A DNA stretch of 44,041 bases from Sphingobium chlorophenolicum (GCF_000722875.1 NZ_JFHR01000047.1:1-44041), one strand, 5' to 3'. Shown: positions 1 through 8,858, counted from the stretch's first letter. Numbers and translations: made by a program. Notes: generated from the letters alone by a model not told the origin.

Positions 1-131
1 GCTCTGCCCAGCAGGGCAAATCCCGAAAGGAGAAAACCCCATCTTGACCCACCGATGATATCCGAAACATAACCTTCAGGCGGGTCACTTCTCGGTGGAA
101 ATCCCGGGTCAACTCTCAGTGGCAATCAACA
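1..131. mobile_element. Terminal end of an IS21-family-like insertion sequence (partial)
   Basis: Two imperfect 24-base tandem copies lie at 81-104 and 105-128, both beginning CGGGTCA and differing at about five positions. They abut an end that reads TGTTGATTGCC inwards on the minus strand (131 back to 121). Multiple terminal repeats and a TG...CA boundary are typical of IS21-family ends. The element interrupts the integrase reading frame to its right, so base 131 is the likely insertion boundary. The body of the element, including any istA/istB genes, lies to the left and outside the window; no transposase can be read in these 131 bases. The family is inferred from the repeat architecture alone. 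Confidence 0.5.
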
Positions 132-1382
132 CGGAGTCGTCCCCTCCAACATCACCTCCGACAGCATCAAACCGCCAAGCTCGCCCGCACGGCATCCGGT
201 AAGCGCCGCAACCACCGGCACCCAATATTCCTGCCCTCTTAGTCGATACCCTCCTGAGACGTGCGTGTTCGTCTCTGACGCACAGCCTGTAAACCAAGGG
301 TGCTGAAACAGCAGGTTCATCTCATCTACGCTCAGACGGCGCTTCTCAGGCATGACCGACCTGTTAGGCCGTTCTACATAGGCATCCACTTTGATACCGC
401 TGGCCGGGTTCGGTCCTGAAAAGCAATCTCGATCTATTGCATGGTTGATAACGGATCGTAGCAAACCGATCCGCTTTTTGACCGTGGCGCTGCTAGGAGG
501 CCGTACAATGCTTCCCACAGTTTTTCCGCCAATCACCTGCTTAGCCAGATGCTCAGCGTAATTGTGGAAGTCCCGACGAGTCAGCCCATCGAGCCGTTTA
601 TTCCCAAACAATTTTTCGAAGAGACGTAGCGATGATCGAACTTCCGCTTCCGTTCTGAAAGGCAGCTTCCGATGGTCTAGGTACTGATCAACAGCCTCGC
701 TCAGCGTTGGTACGGAAGGTTCGACTATGCTGCGCTGCGCCGCGAGGCGGGGAGTTTTTCGCCCTTCTATAAGCGCCTGTATATCGTCTCGTCCTTGCTG
801 AGTACCGGCACGGATTGCGCCGACGATGGCACCGAACGCTTCTGAACCAGCGGGGGCGTTCCATCGATCATTGCCAATGACCCAAAGCGCATCCTCTGAG
901 AGCGCGCTAGCCTTGCCTCCGCCTGCTCTGGACTCCAAGGCTTTACGCTCCTCCTCAGCCGCCACTTCAATGTTGTAGAGGATACGTTCATACTCTGCCG
1001 CATCTTCTGCGCTGGCATCCACCTTAACGTAGGCGCGCTCGAACGACTCGGCCGTTACCCTTCTGTAGCGGGCGGTCAGTTCGTTTAGGTCCGCTTGAGT
1101 GACGGTACGAAGAGGCGATGACGAAGCCGCCAACAGCTTTGGGGCTTGTGGCATAATCCCACCGGAGATCGACGCCAGACGGCGCTCAAAGTCCGTATGA
1201 GCGGCCATTGCTGCAATGTGCATTTGCCCCTGATCCTTGGTCTTCAAGGAAGCCCGGAACAAGGGTCGTGATCCAAAATGATGAGCATAGTGCGCGGGCT
1301 GACGCTTCACGCTTTCAGGTACGCGCCGCACATACTGGTAAACCCCGTTGCGGGTTTTCACATATTTGACTGCGGCGGCCAA
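126..1382 (-). pseudogene. Tyrosine recombinase/phage-type integrase, 3' end lost to an insertion
   Basis: The protein has an N-terminal segment like that of sphingomonad and rhizobial island integrases (KTRNGVYQYVRRVPESVK). A SAM-like core-binding domain follows (VDQYLDHRKLPFR, then a helical segment ending in NHAIDRD), and then the start of the catalytic domain with the first active-site arginine in LTGCRAGELGGL. The frame stops about 20 residues later, at a stop supplied by the insertion-sequence end at 126-131. The second half of the domain (Lys, HxxR, His and the Tyr nucleophile) is therefore missing and the product should be inactive. The start is uncertain: a TTG at 1382 follows AGGGAAGAG, and a GTG at 1361 gives MKTRNGVYQ. 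Base composition is visibly less GC-rich than the rest of the window, in keeping with a mobile origin. Confidence 0.8.
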
Positions 1383-1660
1383 AAGCTCTTCCCTACCTGT
1401 AGAAAGTATCACACTTTGAGTCACAGTAAGGAAGCCAATCGCCTTGAAATTCAATACCTTTCTGGTTTCGTTAGCAGAATTTTCAGGGCAAAACTAGTCC
1501 AGCAGGGCTCACCATCTGTCCCTTATCGATGAGTGAAATTCGGGCCGTAGCGGAATTTTCTCCACGGCGGACTTGCTTCGTCGAAAAGCCTTTCTTCGAT
1601 TCAAACGCCCTGCCATCACTTGCGGTCAGCGGCTGATCCGATAGCTGAAGGGGGGCCTTC

Positions 1661-3148
1661 ATGGCAGACGACGACGAACAGAAAATCTGCCGCAACTGCG
1701 TCGGCGAAGCGTTTCTCGGCAAGTTGATCGAAAAGGAAGGTTCGGTCGATACATGCAGCTATTGCGAGGACGACGAGGAGCCTTGCATTTCCATAGAAGA
1801 ACTGGCCGATCATGTCGAAGGCGCATTCGAACGGCATTATTACCGCACATCGGATCAGCCGGACATGTATGAATCGATGCTGCTGCGCGACAGGGAAATG
1901 TCCTATGAATGGGACCGGCACGGGGAACCCGTGCTCCATGCCATAGCCGACGCGGCTTCCATGGCCGAGGCGGCGGCGCAGGATGTGCTGGACATACTCG
2001 AACAGCGTCATTCGGATTTCGAAATGGCGCAGATGGGGGAGGAATGCGAATTCGATTCCGACAGCCATTATGAATGGAAAAATCCCGAAGACCATGAGTT
2101 CGCCTTTGAATGGCAGGCCATAGAGCGTTCCCTGAAATCGCAGTCGCGCTTTTTCAACCAGGCTGCGGAAGCCTTTCTGGCCCGCCTGTTCGCAAATCTG
2201 GACGGGCGCGTGACAGGCAGCGGGCATCCCGTGGTGGTGACGGCCGGGCCTGAAACCGGGCATCGGTCCTTTTTCCGCGCTCGCGTCTTCCATAATTCGG
2301 ATGAACTGGACGAAGCGATGATGCGCCCGGACCTGCATCTGGGGCCGCCGCCCGGTCGCTTCGCCCGCGCCGGACGCATGAACGCGAGCGGGATTTCCAT
2401 GTTCTACGGCGCGTCGGACAAAGGCGTGGCGCTGGCCGAAGTGCGTCCTCCCGTGGGCAGCCGCGCCCTGATCGGCGAATTCCAGTTGACCCGGCCCGTC
2501 CGCCTTCTGGACGTGACGGCGCTGCAATCAATCTATGTCGAAGGAAGCATCTTCGACCCGAACTATCTGGAGCAGATGTCGCTGGCGAAGTTCATGGCGC
2601 GGCTGAGCGACCGCATCACCATGCCTGTCATGCCCGACGACGAACCGACCGAATATCTGATCACGCAGATGATCGCCGAATATCTGGCCCGGCGCCCCGA
2701 ACCCGGCCTGGACGGCATTCTGTTCCCTTCCGTCCAATGCGCGGGCGAACACCGCAACGTCGTGCTGTTTCATCACGCATCCCGCGTTCAACTATTGGAA
2801 TTTCCGGAAAATACCGAACTCAGCGCCTATCAGATGTCTTCGACCGACGACGGCCCCGAACCGGACTATCATGTCTGGGAAGAGGTGCCCCCCGTCCCGG
2901 AGAAGGAAGAGGAGGAGGATGGCGGACTAGCGGCGTTCGCGATGTTCAAACCGCCGATCCGATACGACCCGAATGAAGATGTTCGCGACGTCACCTTGCG
3001 GGTGAACACCGATGCGATCACCACCCATCATGTCCGGGCAGTCTCCTTCCAGACGGATGATTTCGAAGTCCGCCGCCGCCGGATAGAGAAGCGGGAATGG
3101 AAGTTCACGCGGTCGCCCGGGGCTGACCTGCCTTATTTCGACATTTGA
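1661..3148 (+). CDS. RES-domain protein with zinc-knuckle/HEPN-like N-terminal region
   Basis: This is a 495-residue soluble protein. The N-terminus has four cysteines in two CxxC pairs (C10/C13 and C32/C35), a probable zinc site. A long acidic helical region (about 40-180) resembles the HEPN/RES N-terminal domains. The C-terminal half is a RES domain with the name-giving residues: Arg in FFRAR (R206), Tyr/Glu in FYGASDKGVALAEVRP (Y249, E260) and Ser in LFPSVQ (S357). RES domains have an ADP-ribosyltransferase-like fold; characterised RES toxins degrade NAD+. They are usually paired with an Xre-type antitoxin, but none is seen here, so this larger form may be self-contained or a conflict/defence effector. 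The start is supported by a G-rich ribosome site (AAGGGGGG) upstream. The gene sits beside a broken integrase, fitting an accessory cargo gene. The exact function is inferred. Confidence 0.75.
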   Translation: MADDDEQKICRNCVGEAFLGKLIEKEGSVDTCSYCEDDEEPCISIEELADHVEGAFERHYYRTSDQPDMYESMLLRDREMSYEWDRHGEPVLHAIADAASMAEAAAQDVLDILEQRHSDFEMAQMGEECEFDSDSHYEWKNPEDHEFAFEWQAIERSLKSQSRFFNQAAEAFLARLFANLDGRVTGSGHPVVVTAGPETGHRSFFRARVFHNSDELDEAMMRPDLHLGPPPGRFARAGRMNASGISMFYGASDKGVALAEVRPPVGSRALIGEFQLTRPVRLLDVTALQSIYVEGSIFDPNYLEQMSLAKFMARLSDRITMPVMPDDEPTEYLITQMIAEYLARRPEPGLDGILFPSVQCAGEHRNVVLFHHASRVQLLEFPENTELSAYQMSSTDDGPEPDYHVWEEVPPVPEKEEEEDGGLAAFAMFKPPIRYDPNEDVRDVTLRVNTDAITTHHVRAVSFQTDDFEVRRRRIEKREWKFTRSPGADLPYFDI

Positions 3149-3261
3149 CGGCGGGTTGCGCAGGAACGCAGCCGCGCACCATCCCCACTCGTCGCAAATC
3201 GATTGCCTTGGCGCGTCCGGCAGGCGAATAGCCGGGTTGAGGATATGAGGGGCGAAGGTTT

Positions 3262-3579
3262 ATGAAACTGGCATCGTTGGTTTGCGCGTTCGCGGTAGGC
3301 GTGGCGTTTCTGCCGGTGGCGGCCCTTGCCGACGATCCCAATGATCCGACGATGCGGAGCGCCGCGGCGCGGGCGCGGGACAGCGCCATCATCAAGCGCA
3401 TGAACCAGCAGCAACTCGCCTATGTCCGCAAGCGCGACGCCCAGCAGACTCCCCGCGTGCGGCCGGGCGATCGCGCCGCATATGCCGACGCCCGCGCCGA
3501 ATATGATCGGAAGATGGCGGCCTGGCGCCGGGCTGTCGCCGCCTGCAATGCGGGGCGCTGGGAATATTGCGACAATTGA
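3262..3579 (+). CDS. Small secreted protein of unknown function
   Basis: This is a 105-residue protein with a clear Sec signal peptide: Lys near the start, a hydrophobic stretch to about residue 22, and a likely cut after ALA before DDPNDP. The mature part is highly charged and rich in Arg and Ala, with coiled-coil character, and ends in a segment with two cysteines (ACNAGRWEYC) that could form a disulfide in the periplasm. A GGCGAAGG ribosome site precedes the ATG. I do not recognise a named family; similar short periplasmic proteins are common in sphingomonads. It stands alone, with 113 bases between it and the RES gene. Confidence 0.65.
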   Translation: MKLASLVCAFAVGVAFLPVAALADDPNDPTMRSAAARARDSAIIKRMNQQQLAYVRKRDAQQTPRVRPGDRAAYADARAEYDRKMAAWRRAVAACNAGRWEYCDN

Positions 3580-3612
3580 ACTGAGCCGTCATCCGGCCCT
3601 TTCTTCCCGCGC

Positions 3613-3720
3613 CTACCCCAATATCGCGACCGCAAGCGCGGCGAAGCACCATAGTTCAAGCGAGATCGACAAGCCGAACAGGATGCCGAACATGGCGTCA
3701 GGCTTCAATGCGTCATCCAT
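3613..3720 (-). CDS. Predicted 35-residue membrane peptide
   Basis: This short frame starts at an ATG seven bases after a GGAG (upstream context GGAGAGGGCAG) and ends in TAG. The product begins MDDALKPDAMFGILFG and is almost wholly hydrophobic from residue 10 to the end, so it would be a single-span membrane peptide with an acidic N-terminus. It has no recognised family. Support comes from the ribosome site, the clean transmembrane composition and the otherwise empty space between its neighbours. It could still be chance. Confidence 0.45.
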   Translation of the reverse strand: MDDALKPDAMFGILFGLSISLELWCFAALAVAILG

Positions 3721-3858
3721 CTGCCCTCTCCGTTTTCTTTCTGCAAGATGAACGGCTTAACCACGCATCTGGTTCCCGGAGCGCTTCGACGCAAGGCCCC
3801 GGTTCACCGCATCGCGATGAACCGTCTTGAAGGGAGGGACTGGTGATCCCGTCCCCCG

Positions 3859-5031
3859 TCAGAGCCGTTCCACGATGGTGACGTTGGCCATGCCGCCCGC
3901 CTCGCACATGGTCTGCAAGCCGTAGCGGGCGCCCCGGTCATGAAGCGCGCTGACCAGCGTCGCCATCAGCTTGGCCCCCGAACCGCCCAAAGGATGTCCC
4001 AGGGATATCGCGCCGCCATGGACGTTCAGCCTGTCGGGATCGGCGCCGAGCGCCCCTGCCCAGGCCAGCGGAACCGGGGCGAAGGCTTCGTTGACTTCGT
4101 ACAGGTCGATGTCGGAAAGCCGCATCCCCGCCCTCGCCAGCGCCTTTTCCGTGGCGGGGATCGGGGCTTCGAGCATGATGACCGGATCGTGGCCCAGCAC
4201 CGTCATCTGGTGGATGCGGGCGAGCGGGATCAGGCCATGCGCCTTCAGGCCCGCTTCATTGACCACCAGCAGCGCCGCCGCGCCATCGCAAATCTGGCTG
4301 GCGTTGGCGGCGGAGATCACGCCATCCTCGTTCAGCAGCTTGACGCTGGCGATCCGTTCCAGCGTGGCGTCGAAGCGAATGCCTTCGTCGACCTTGTGGA
4401 TGACGGTTTCGCCTTCCGGAGTGACGATTTCGAGCGGGACGATCTCCGCATCGAACTTGCCCGCTTCGGTCGCGGCGGCGGCCCGTCGGTGGCTTTCCAA
4501 CGCATAGGCGTCCAGCACATCACGAGGCAGGCCATATTTCTTCGCCAGCATCTCCGCGCCGCCGAACTGGCTGAAGGGCTGGTTCGGGTAGCGCGCCTCG
4601 ATGCCGGGGCTGCGATAGGTGCCGAAACCGTGCTTGGCGGGCAGCGTCCAGGGCAGGCCCATGGGCACGCGGGTCATGCTTTCCACGCCCGCCGCGATCA
4701 CAACGTCCTGCACGCCGGACATGACCGTCGCGGCGGCGAAGTGCAGCGCCTGCTGGGATGATCCGCATTGGCGGTCGACATGGGTACCGGGCACGGATTG
4801 CGGCAAGCCCGACGCCAGCACCGCGTTGCGGGCGATGTTCGCGCCCTGCTCGCCGCCGGGGCAGGCGCAACCCATGACGACATCCTCCACGGCGGCGGGG
4901 TCGATGCCGGAGCGTTCGACCAGAGCCGCCAGGATCTTGCCCGCCAGATCGGCGGGATGGACGGCGGCCAGGCGACCGCCCCGCTTGCCGCCCGCGCTGC
5001 GGGCGACGGCGGCGATATAGGCTTCAGCCAT
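3859..5031 (-). CDS. Acetyl-CoA C-acyltransferase (degradative-type thiolase)
   Basis: This 390-residue thiolase has the full catalytic set: nucleophilic Cys in VDRQCGSSQQA (C89), the GHPLGGSGAK motif with His (H346) and the C-terminal MCEAGGMAN with the second Cys (C376). Family length is about 390, so it is complete. It would cleave a 3-ketoacyl-CoA to acetyl-CoA plus a shortened acyl-CoA in the cytoplasm. ATG 5031 is chosen because AAGGA lies eight bases upstream; a TTG six codons earlier is less likely. It is the last gene of a tight run after fbiC and the F420:NADP oxidoreductase (14-base gap), so it is probably cotranscribed with them. This is the only conventional thiolase in the window; the other two lack the cysteine. 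Confidence 0.9.
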   Translation of the reverse strand: MAEAYIAAVARSAGGKRGGRLAAVHPADLAGKILAALVERSGIDPAAVEDVVMGCACPGGEQGANIARNAVLASGLPQSVPGTHVDRQCGSSQQALHFAAATVMSGVQDVVIAAGVESMTRVPMGLPWTLPAKHGFGTYRSPGIEARYPNQPFSQFGGAEMLAKKYGLPRDVLDAYALESHRRAAAATEAGKFDAEIVPLEIVTPEGETVIHKVDEGIRFDATLERIASVKLLNEDGVISAANASQICDGAAALLVVNEAGLKAHGLIPLARIHQMTVLGHDPVIMLEAPIPATEKALARAGMRLSDIDLYEVNEAFAPVPLAWAGALGADPDRLNVHGGAISLGHPLGGSGAKLMATLVSALHDRGARYGLQTMCEAGGMANVTIVERL

Positions 5032-5045
5032 TGATCTTATCCTTT

Positions 5046-5711
5046 TCAAACGCCGGTGATGCGGATGCCGGAGCCGGGAACCTTATATTTGCGGTTAAGG
5101 GCGATGAGGACGGAGGTCAGCCCCTCCGCCACGACGGAGTTGCACAGCGGCCCCGCATTCCAGGCGCGCAGGCCGATCTCCTGCGCCAGCGCGACCACCG
5201 TGTCGGCCGCTTCGCTGTCGTCGGCGCAGACCAGCACGTCGCATTCAATCTCTTCGTCCAGCTTTGTCAGATGATGGGCGCTGATATTCTGGAAGGCGGA
5301 GACGACGCGCACCCCCTCCCCCAGCATTTTCTGGACCGCTTCGACGGCGGAACCGCCTTCGGGCAGTTGCACCCGGCTGACCTTCGGCGGGACCAAGGGC
5401 ACGGTCACGTCGATCAGGATCTTGCCCGCCAGCGCGGCTTCCACATCCCTCACCGTCGATTGCTGCGCGGCATAGGGCACGGCGAGGACGACGATATCGG
5501 CCTGCGCGGCGGCGTCCGGATTGGCGGCCCCTGTGACGGCGCCGTCACCCAGCACTTCGTTCATCTGCGCGGCGGCCTCCTGCGCGCGTTCGGCCGTGCG
5601 GCTGCCGATGATGACCCTGTGCCCCTTATGCGCCCAGCGAAGAGCAAGCCCGCCGCCTTCCTTGCCGGTGCCGCCCAGCACGGCGATGCTCGCCAGCTTT
5701 TCATTCTGCAT
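5046..5711 (-). CDS. npdG: F420-dependent NADP oxidoreductase (Fno/NpdG family)
   Basis: This 221-residue protein has an N-terminal Rossmann fold with a glycine-rich loop (LGGTGKEGGGLALRW, residues 12-26) and a GSRT motif (36-39) that in this family binds the NADP 2'-phosphate. Its length matches Fno enzymes, which move hydride between NADPH and cofactor F420. The frame overlaps the end of fbiC by 11 bases, and an AGGAGAGG site sits seven bases before ATG 5711, so that start is preferred over a TTG two codons earlier. Lying directly after an FO synthase makes an F420 role much more likely than a general NAD(P)-binding role. A plain NADPH-dependent reductase of the same superfamily is the alternative. 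Confidence 0.85.
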   Translation of the reverse strand: MQNEKLASIAVLGGTGKEGGGLALRWAHKGHRVIIGSRTAERAQEAAAQMNEVLGDGAVTGAANPDAAAQADIVVLAVPYAAQQSTVRDVEAALAGKILIDVTVPLVPPKVSRVQLPEGGSAVEAVQKMLGEGVRVVSAFQNISAHHLTKLDEEIECDVLVCADDSEAADTVVALAQEIGLRAWNAGPLCNSVVAEGLTSVLIALNRKYKVPGSGIRITGV

Positions 5712-8070
5712 ATGCAAACCTCTCCTGTTCTTTTCGACGCCTGCGGGGAGGCGTCAGGATCATGGGCGTGAGTTCGGCGGCGTCCATGCCGCGCTCATGA
5801 ATATGCTGGGCGACCGCGCCATAGGCGGTGCTGCGCTGGCGCGGCGTGCGGCCGAGCGAACGGATCAGCGCCTCCATCGCGGCAGGCGGCATTTCCTGAC
5901 CATGCTGCGTTCCTGCCGCGCGGGAAATGCTCTCATTCATCAGCGTGCCGCCCAGATCGTTCGCGCCGGAGTTCAGGCAGGCCCTCACCCCCTCCCCGCC
6001 CAGCTTGACCCAGCTTGTCTGGATCGAACGGATATGCGGGTGCAGCGCCAGCCGGGCGACGGCGTGCATCAGGCGCACTTCGCGGAAGGTCGGGCCGTGG
6101 CGCACTTCGCCGCGCAGGCCCATCGGCGCTTCCATATGGACGAAGGGCAACGGCACGAATTCGGTGAAGCCCCCGGTGCGCCGTTGCAGATCGCGGATGC
6201 GGATCAGGTGACGCGCCCAGTGGCGCGGCGTGTCGACATGGCCGAACATGATGGTGGCGGTGGTGGTAAAGCCGACCCTGTGCGCGGTTTCGATGACGTC
6301 CAGCCATTGATCGGTGCTGAGTTTGTCCGGACAGAGGATGGCGCGCACCTCATCGTCCAATATCTCCGCCGCCGTGCCGGGCAGCGTGTCGAGGCCCGCT
6401 TCCTTCAGGCGGATGAGGAATTGCTCGACCGTCAGGCCCAGAGTCGCCGCGCCCTGCGACACCTCCAGCGGTGAAAATGCATGGATATGCATGTCCGGCA
6501 CGGCGGCGCGGACGGCTTTGGCGAGGTTGATATAGGTCTCGCCCGTATAATGGGGGTGGATGCCGCCTTGCAGGCAGACTTCCGTGCCGCCGCGATCCCA
6601 TGCCTCGCGGGTGCGGCGGACGACTTCCTCCAGATCGAGGTCATAGGGTTTGCCGCGCAGATGTTCCGCCTTGTCGCCCTTCGAAAAGGCGCAGAAGCCG
6701 CATTTATAGGCGCAGATATTGGTATAGTTGATGTTGCGGTTGACGACATAGGTGACGGCATCGCCCATCACCCGTTCGCGCAAGGCGTCGGCACTGTCGC
6801 AAATATGTTCAAGATCGGTTTCGCGGGCGGAAAAGAGGGCCGTGATCTCCTCTTCCTCCAGCAGAACGCCCGCCATGGCGCGGTCGACGATGGCGGCGAT
6901 CTTCGGGGCCACCGGCAGGGTCGACGGGCGGGCGACGCGGGGCTCCAGCGCTATGCCGGGCGACCAACTATCCTCGCGGGCAAAGCCATCCGCATCGGCA
7001 TGGGCGAGAATATGGCGAACCATCGCTTTGTCCTGCCAGCGCCCATTATCCTGCGCATAGGCCGGATAGACCGGCAGGCGCGCGACCAGCATCCGCCCCT
7101 CGCCCTCGGTCGCCATGCGCAGGCGTTCGACTTCGGGCCACGGGGCTTCGGGGTTCACATGGTCGGGCGTGACCGGAGAGACGCCGCCCCAATCGTTGAT
7201 CCCCGCCGACAACAGGCGCGGGAAATCGGCGGCGGACAGGTTCGGCGGCGCCTGGATGTTCATGTCCGGCCCCAGCACGATGCGCGCCGCTGCGATGGTC
7301 CAGAGCAGGTCGTCCATGTCCGGTTCGGGCGCATGGGCCATCACCGTCCGTTCCTTGGCCCGGAAATTCTGGACGATGACTTCCTGGATATGGCCATATC
7401 GCCTGTGCAGGTCGCGGATCGCCTCCAGCGCCTCGATCCGTTCCCGGCGGGTTTCGCCGATGCCGATCAATATGCCGGTGGTGAAGGGGATTTGCAGTTC
7501 GCCCGCCAGCCGGATCGTCTCCAGCCGCGCCGCCGGTTCCTTGTCGGGGGACCGGTAATGCGCCCCGCCCTTGCCGCACAGGCGGTCGGAAACGGACTCC
7601 AGCATCAGCCCCTGCGACACCGACACCCGGCGGAGCGCGGCCATTTCCTCACGGGTCATCACGCCCGCATTGATATGCGGCAGCAGGCCGGTTTCATCCC
7701 GCACCAGCGCGGCCATTTCGACGAGGTAGGAGATGGTCGTCGCATGGCCCAGCCGGGCCAGTTCGTCGCGCGCGGCGGCAAAGCGCAATTCCGGCTTGTC
7801 GCCCAGCGTGAACAGCGCCTCGGTGCAGCCCGCCGCCCGTCCTGCGCGGGCGACGGCCAGCACTTCATCGCGGGTCATATAGGCATTTTCGCCGGGCCGG
7901 GGCGGCTGGGAAAAGGTGCAATAATGGCAAAGGTTGCGGCAAAGCTGGGTCAGCGGGATGAAGACCTTCCGCGACCAGCTTTGCACCCGGCCATGCCCCT
8001 CGTCGCGCAGGGCCGACGCGGCGGCCAGCAGGTCCGCCAAAGGCGCTTCAGGCAACATCATCCTCTCCAT
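5701..8070 (-). CDS. fbiC: FO synthase, fused CofG/CofH radical SAM enzyme
   Basis: This 789-residue protein carries two radical SAM modules. The N-terminal (CofG-like) half has CRNLCHYC with C44, C48 and C51; the C-terminal (CofH-like) half has CAYKCGFC with C453, C457 and C460. Both are CxxxCxxC iron-sulfur motifs. This order and size match the fused FbiC of actinobacteria and aerobic F420 producers, which joins tyrosine and a flavin-pathway pyrimidine to make the deazaflavin FO, the core of cofactor F420. The start is one of ATG 8070, 8061 or 8058 in a GGAGAGGATGATG context; 8070 is given. It follows the TetR gene by 23 bases and overlaps npdG. The later F420 genes (cofC, cofD, cofE) are not in the window. 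In an alphaproteobacterium this suggests acquisition by transfer. Confidence 0.92.
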   Translation of the reverse strand: MERMMLPEAPLADLLAAASALRDEGHGRVQSWSRKVFIPLTQLCRNLCHYCTFSQPPRPGENAYMTRDEVLAVARAGRAAGCTEALFTLGDKPELRFAAARDELARLGHATTISYLVEMAALVRDETGLLPHINAGVMTREEMAALRRVSVSQGLMLESVSDRLCGKGGAHYRSPDKEPAARLETIRLAGELQIPFTTGILIGIGETRRERIEALEAIRDLHRRYGHIQEVIVQNFRAKERTVMAHAPEPDMDDLLWTIAAARIVLGPDMNIQAPPNLSAADFPRLLSAGINDWGGVSPVTPDHVNPEAPWPEVERLRMATEGEGRMLVARLPVYPAYAQDNGRWQDKAMVRHILAHADADGFAREDSWSPGIALEPRVARPSTLPVAPKIAAIVDRAMAGVLLEEEEITALFSARETDLEHICDSADALRERVMGDAVTYVVNRNINYTNICAYKCGFCAFSKGDKAEHLRGKPYDLDLEEVVRRTREAWDRGGTEVCLQGGIHPHYTGETYINLAKAVRAAVPDMHIHAFSPLEVSQGAATLGLTVEQFLIRLKEAGLDTLPGTAAEILDDEVRAILCPDKLSTDQWLDVIETAHRVGFTTTATIMFGHVDTPRHWARHLIRIRDLQRRTGGFTEFVPLPFVHMEAPMGLRGEVRHGPTFREVRLMHAVARLALHPHIRSIQTSWVKLGGEGVRACLNSGANDLGGTLMNESISRAAGTQHGQEMPPAAMEALIRSLGRTPRQRSTAYGAVAQHIHERGMDAAELTPMILTPPRRRRKEQERFAYAE

Positions 8071-8093
8071 CGTCTTTTCAGCCCACGTCTTTT

Positions 8094-8813
8094 TCAGCCA
8101 ACCGGACTGGGCGGTTCGGGCATTCCCATGTCGCGCCTGCCGATCCCGGCGAGCATGTCCGGCGAAAGGTCGACCGGCGCCTCCAGCAGCGCGCCCAGCG
8201 ATTGCTTGAAATGTTCCAATGTGCCCTCGCTGCCCCACATGGGATGGTCGCGGCTGCGGTCGGCCAGCGCCCGCTGCCGTGCCGAGAGGACCGCGCTGAT
8301 ATAGGCGCCCATGAATATGAAGCGCTGATTCTGAAGCGCGGGCGGCAGATGCGGCATGAGCCTGCGCAAATGCGCCAGGCAGCGGCCATAGGCGCCGTTC
8401 CACGCGGGATCGAGCGCATCCATCATCATCTCCCTATGCGTCATCGCGAACAGCAGGATGAACTGGACATAATGTTCATCCGGAAGGCCCAGCACCGGAT
8501 CGATCACGATGTCGACCACTTCACGGATCGCGCGGGGGCCGCCCTTTTCCTCCAGCGAATCGAGCGCAAGGTTGCGTTCGCGGTCCAGCGCGACCGCGCC
8601 GTCCATCACGATGGCGCGGACCAGCGCCTCCTTCGATCCGAAATAATAGCCGACCGCGCCGTGATTCTTCTGGCCCGCCGCCGCCGCGATTTCCCGCACG
8701 GTGACGCCGTCCACGCCCTTTTCCGCGAACAGGCGCAGGGCGACCTTCTTGATTTGCTCCGGCGCGGCGGCGCGGGAGGCATCATCGGCTTTGGCAAGTT
8801 TAAGTCTGACCAT
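8094..8813 (-). CDS. TetR/AcrR-family transcriptional regulator
   Basis: This 239-residue regulator has a typical TetR N-terminal helix-turn-helix: LRLFAEKGVDGVTVREIAAAAG followed by GAVGYYFGSKEALV. The C-terminal part is a ligand-binding/dimerisation domain of no specific subfamily that I can name. ATG 8813 is preferred; a more upstream ATG at 8855 would add 14 unlikely residues. It is the first gene of the fbiC-npdG-thiolase run and is divergent from the ten-gene catabolic run starting at 8910, so it probably controls one or both through the 96-base region between them. Repeats of AGTGCATT at 8815-8822 and 8849-8856 in that region are possible operator parts. Confidence 0.88.
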   Translation of the reverse strand: MVRLKLAKADDASRAAAPEQIKKVALRLFAEKGVDGVTVREIAAAAGQKNHGAVGYYFGSKEALVRAIVMDGAVALDRERNLALDSLEEKGGPRAIREVVDIVIDPVLGLPDEHYVQFILLFAMTHREMMMDALDPAWNGAYGRCLAHLRRLMPHLPPALQNQRFIFMGAYISAVLSARQRALADRSRDHPMWGSEGTLEHFKQSLGALLEAPVDLSPDMLAGIGRRDMGMPEPPSPVG

Positions 8814-8829
8814 GAGTGCATTTTTCTCA

Positions 8830-8858
8830 TTGCCAAGCGAGTTCGTCAAGTGCATTAT
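8830..8858 (+). promoter_or_regulatory. Candidate sigma-70 promoter for the 8910-21751 catabolic run
   Basis: TTGCCA at 8830-8835 is separated by 17 bases from CATTAT at 8853-8858, a good -35/-10 pair about 50 bases before the kinase start codon. The motif CATGAGTGCATTTTT (8811-8825) lies just upstream and recurs in similar form ahead of the CoA-transferase promoter near 25915. Promoter calls by eye are weak evidence. Confidence 0.4.

Noticed and set aside
1383..1660. tRNA-type attachment site next to the integrase
   Set aside because: No cloverleaf or T-arm could be read, and no direct repeat partner was found in the window.
3800..3824. CGGTTCA/TGAACCG stem-loop upstream of the thiolase gene end as a terminator
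   Set aside because: The stem is only seven bases with an 11-base loop and no following T-run on either strand.
5701..8403. N-terminally extended fbiC frame running into the TetR gene
   Set aside because: The extension lies inside the TetR coding region and has no family similarity; start codons near 8070 give a normal FbiC N-terminus.
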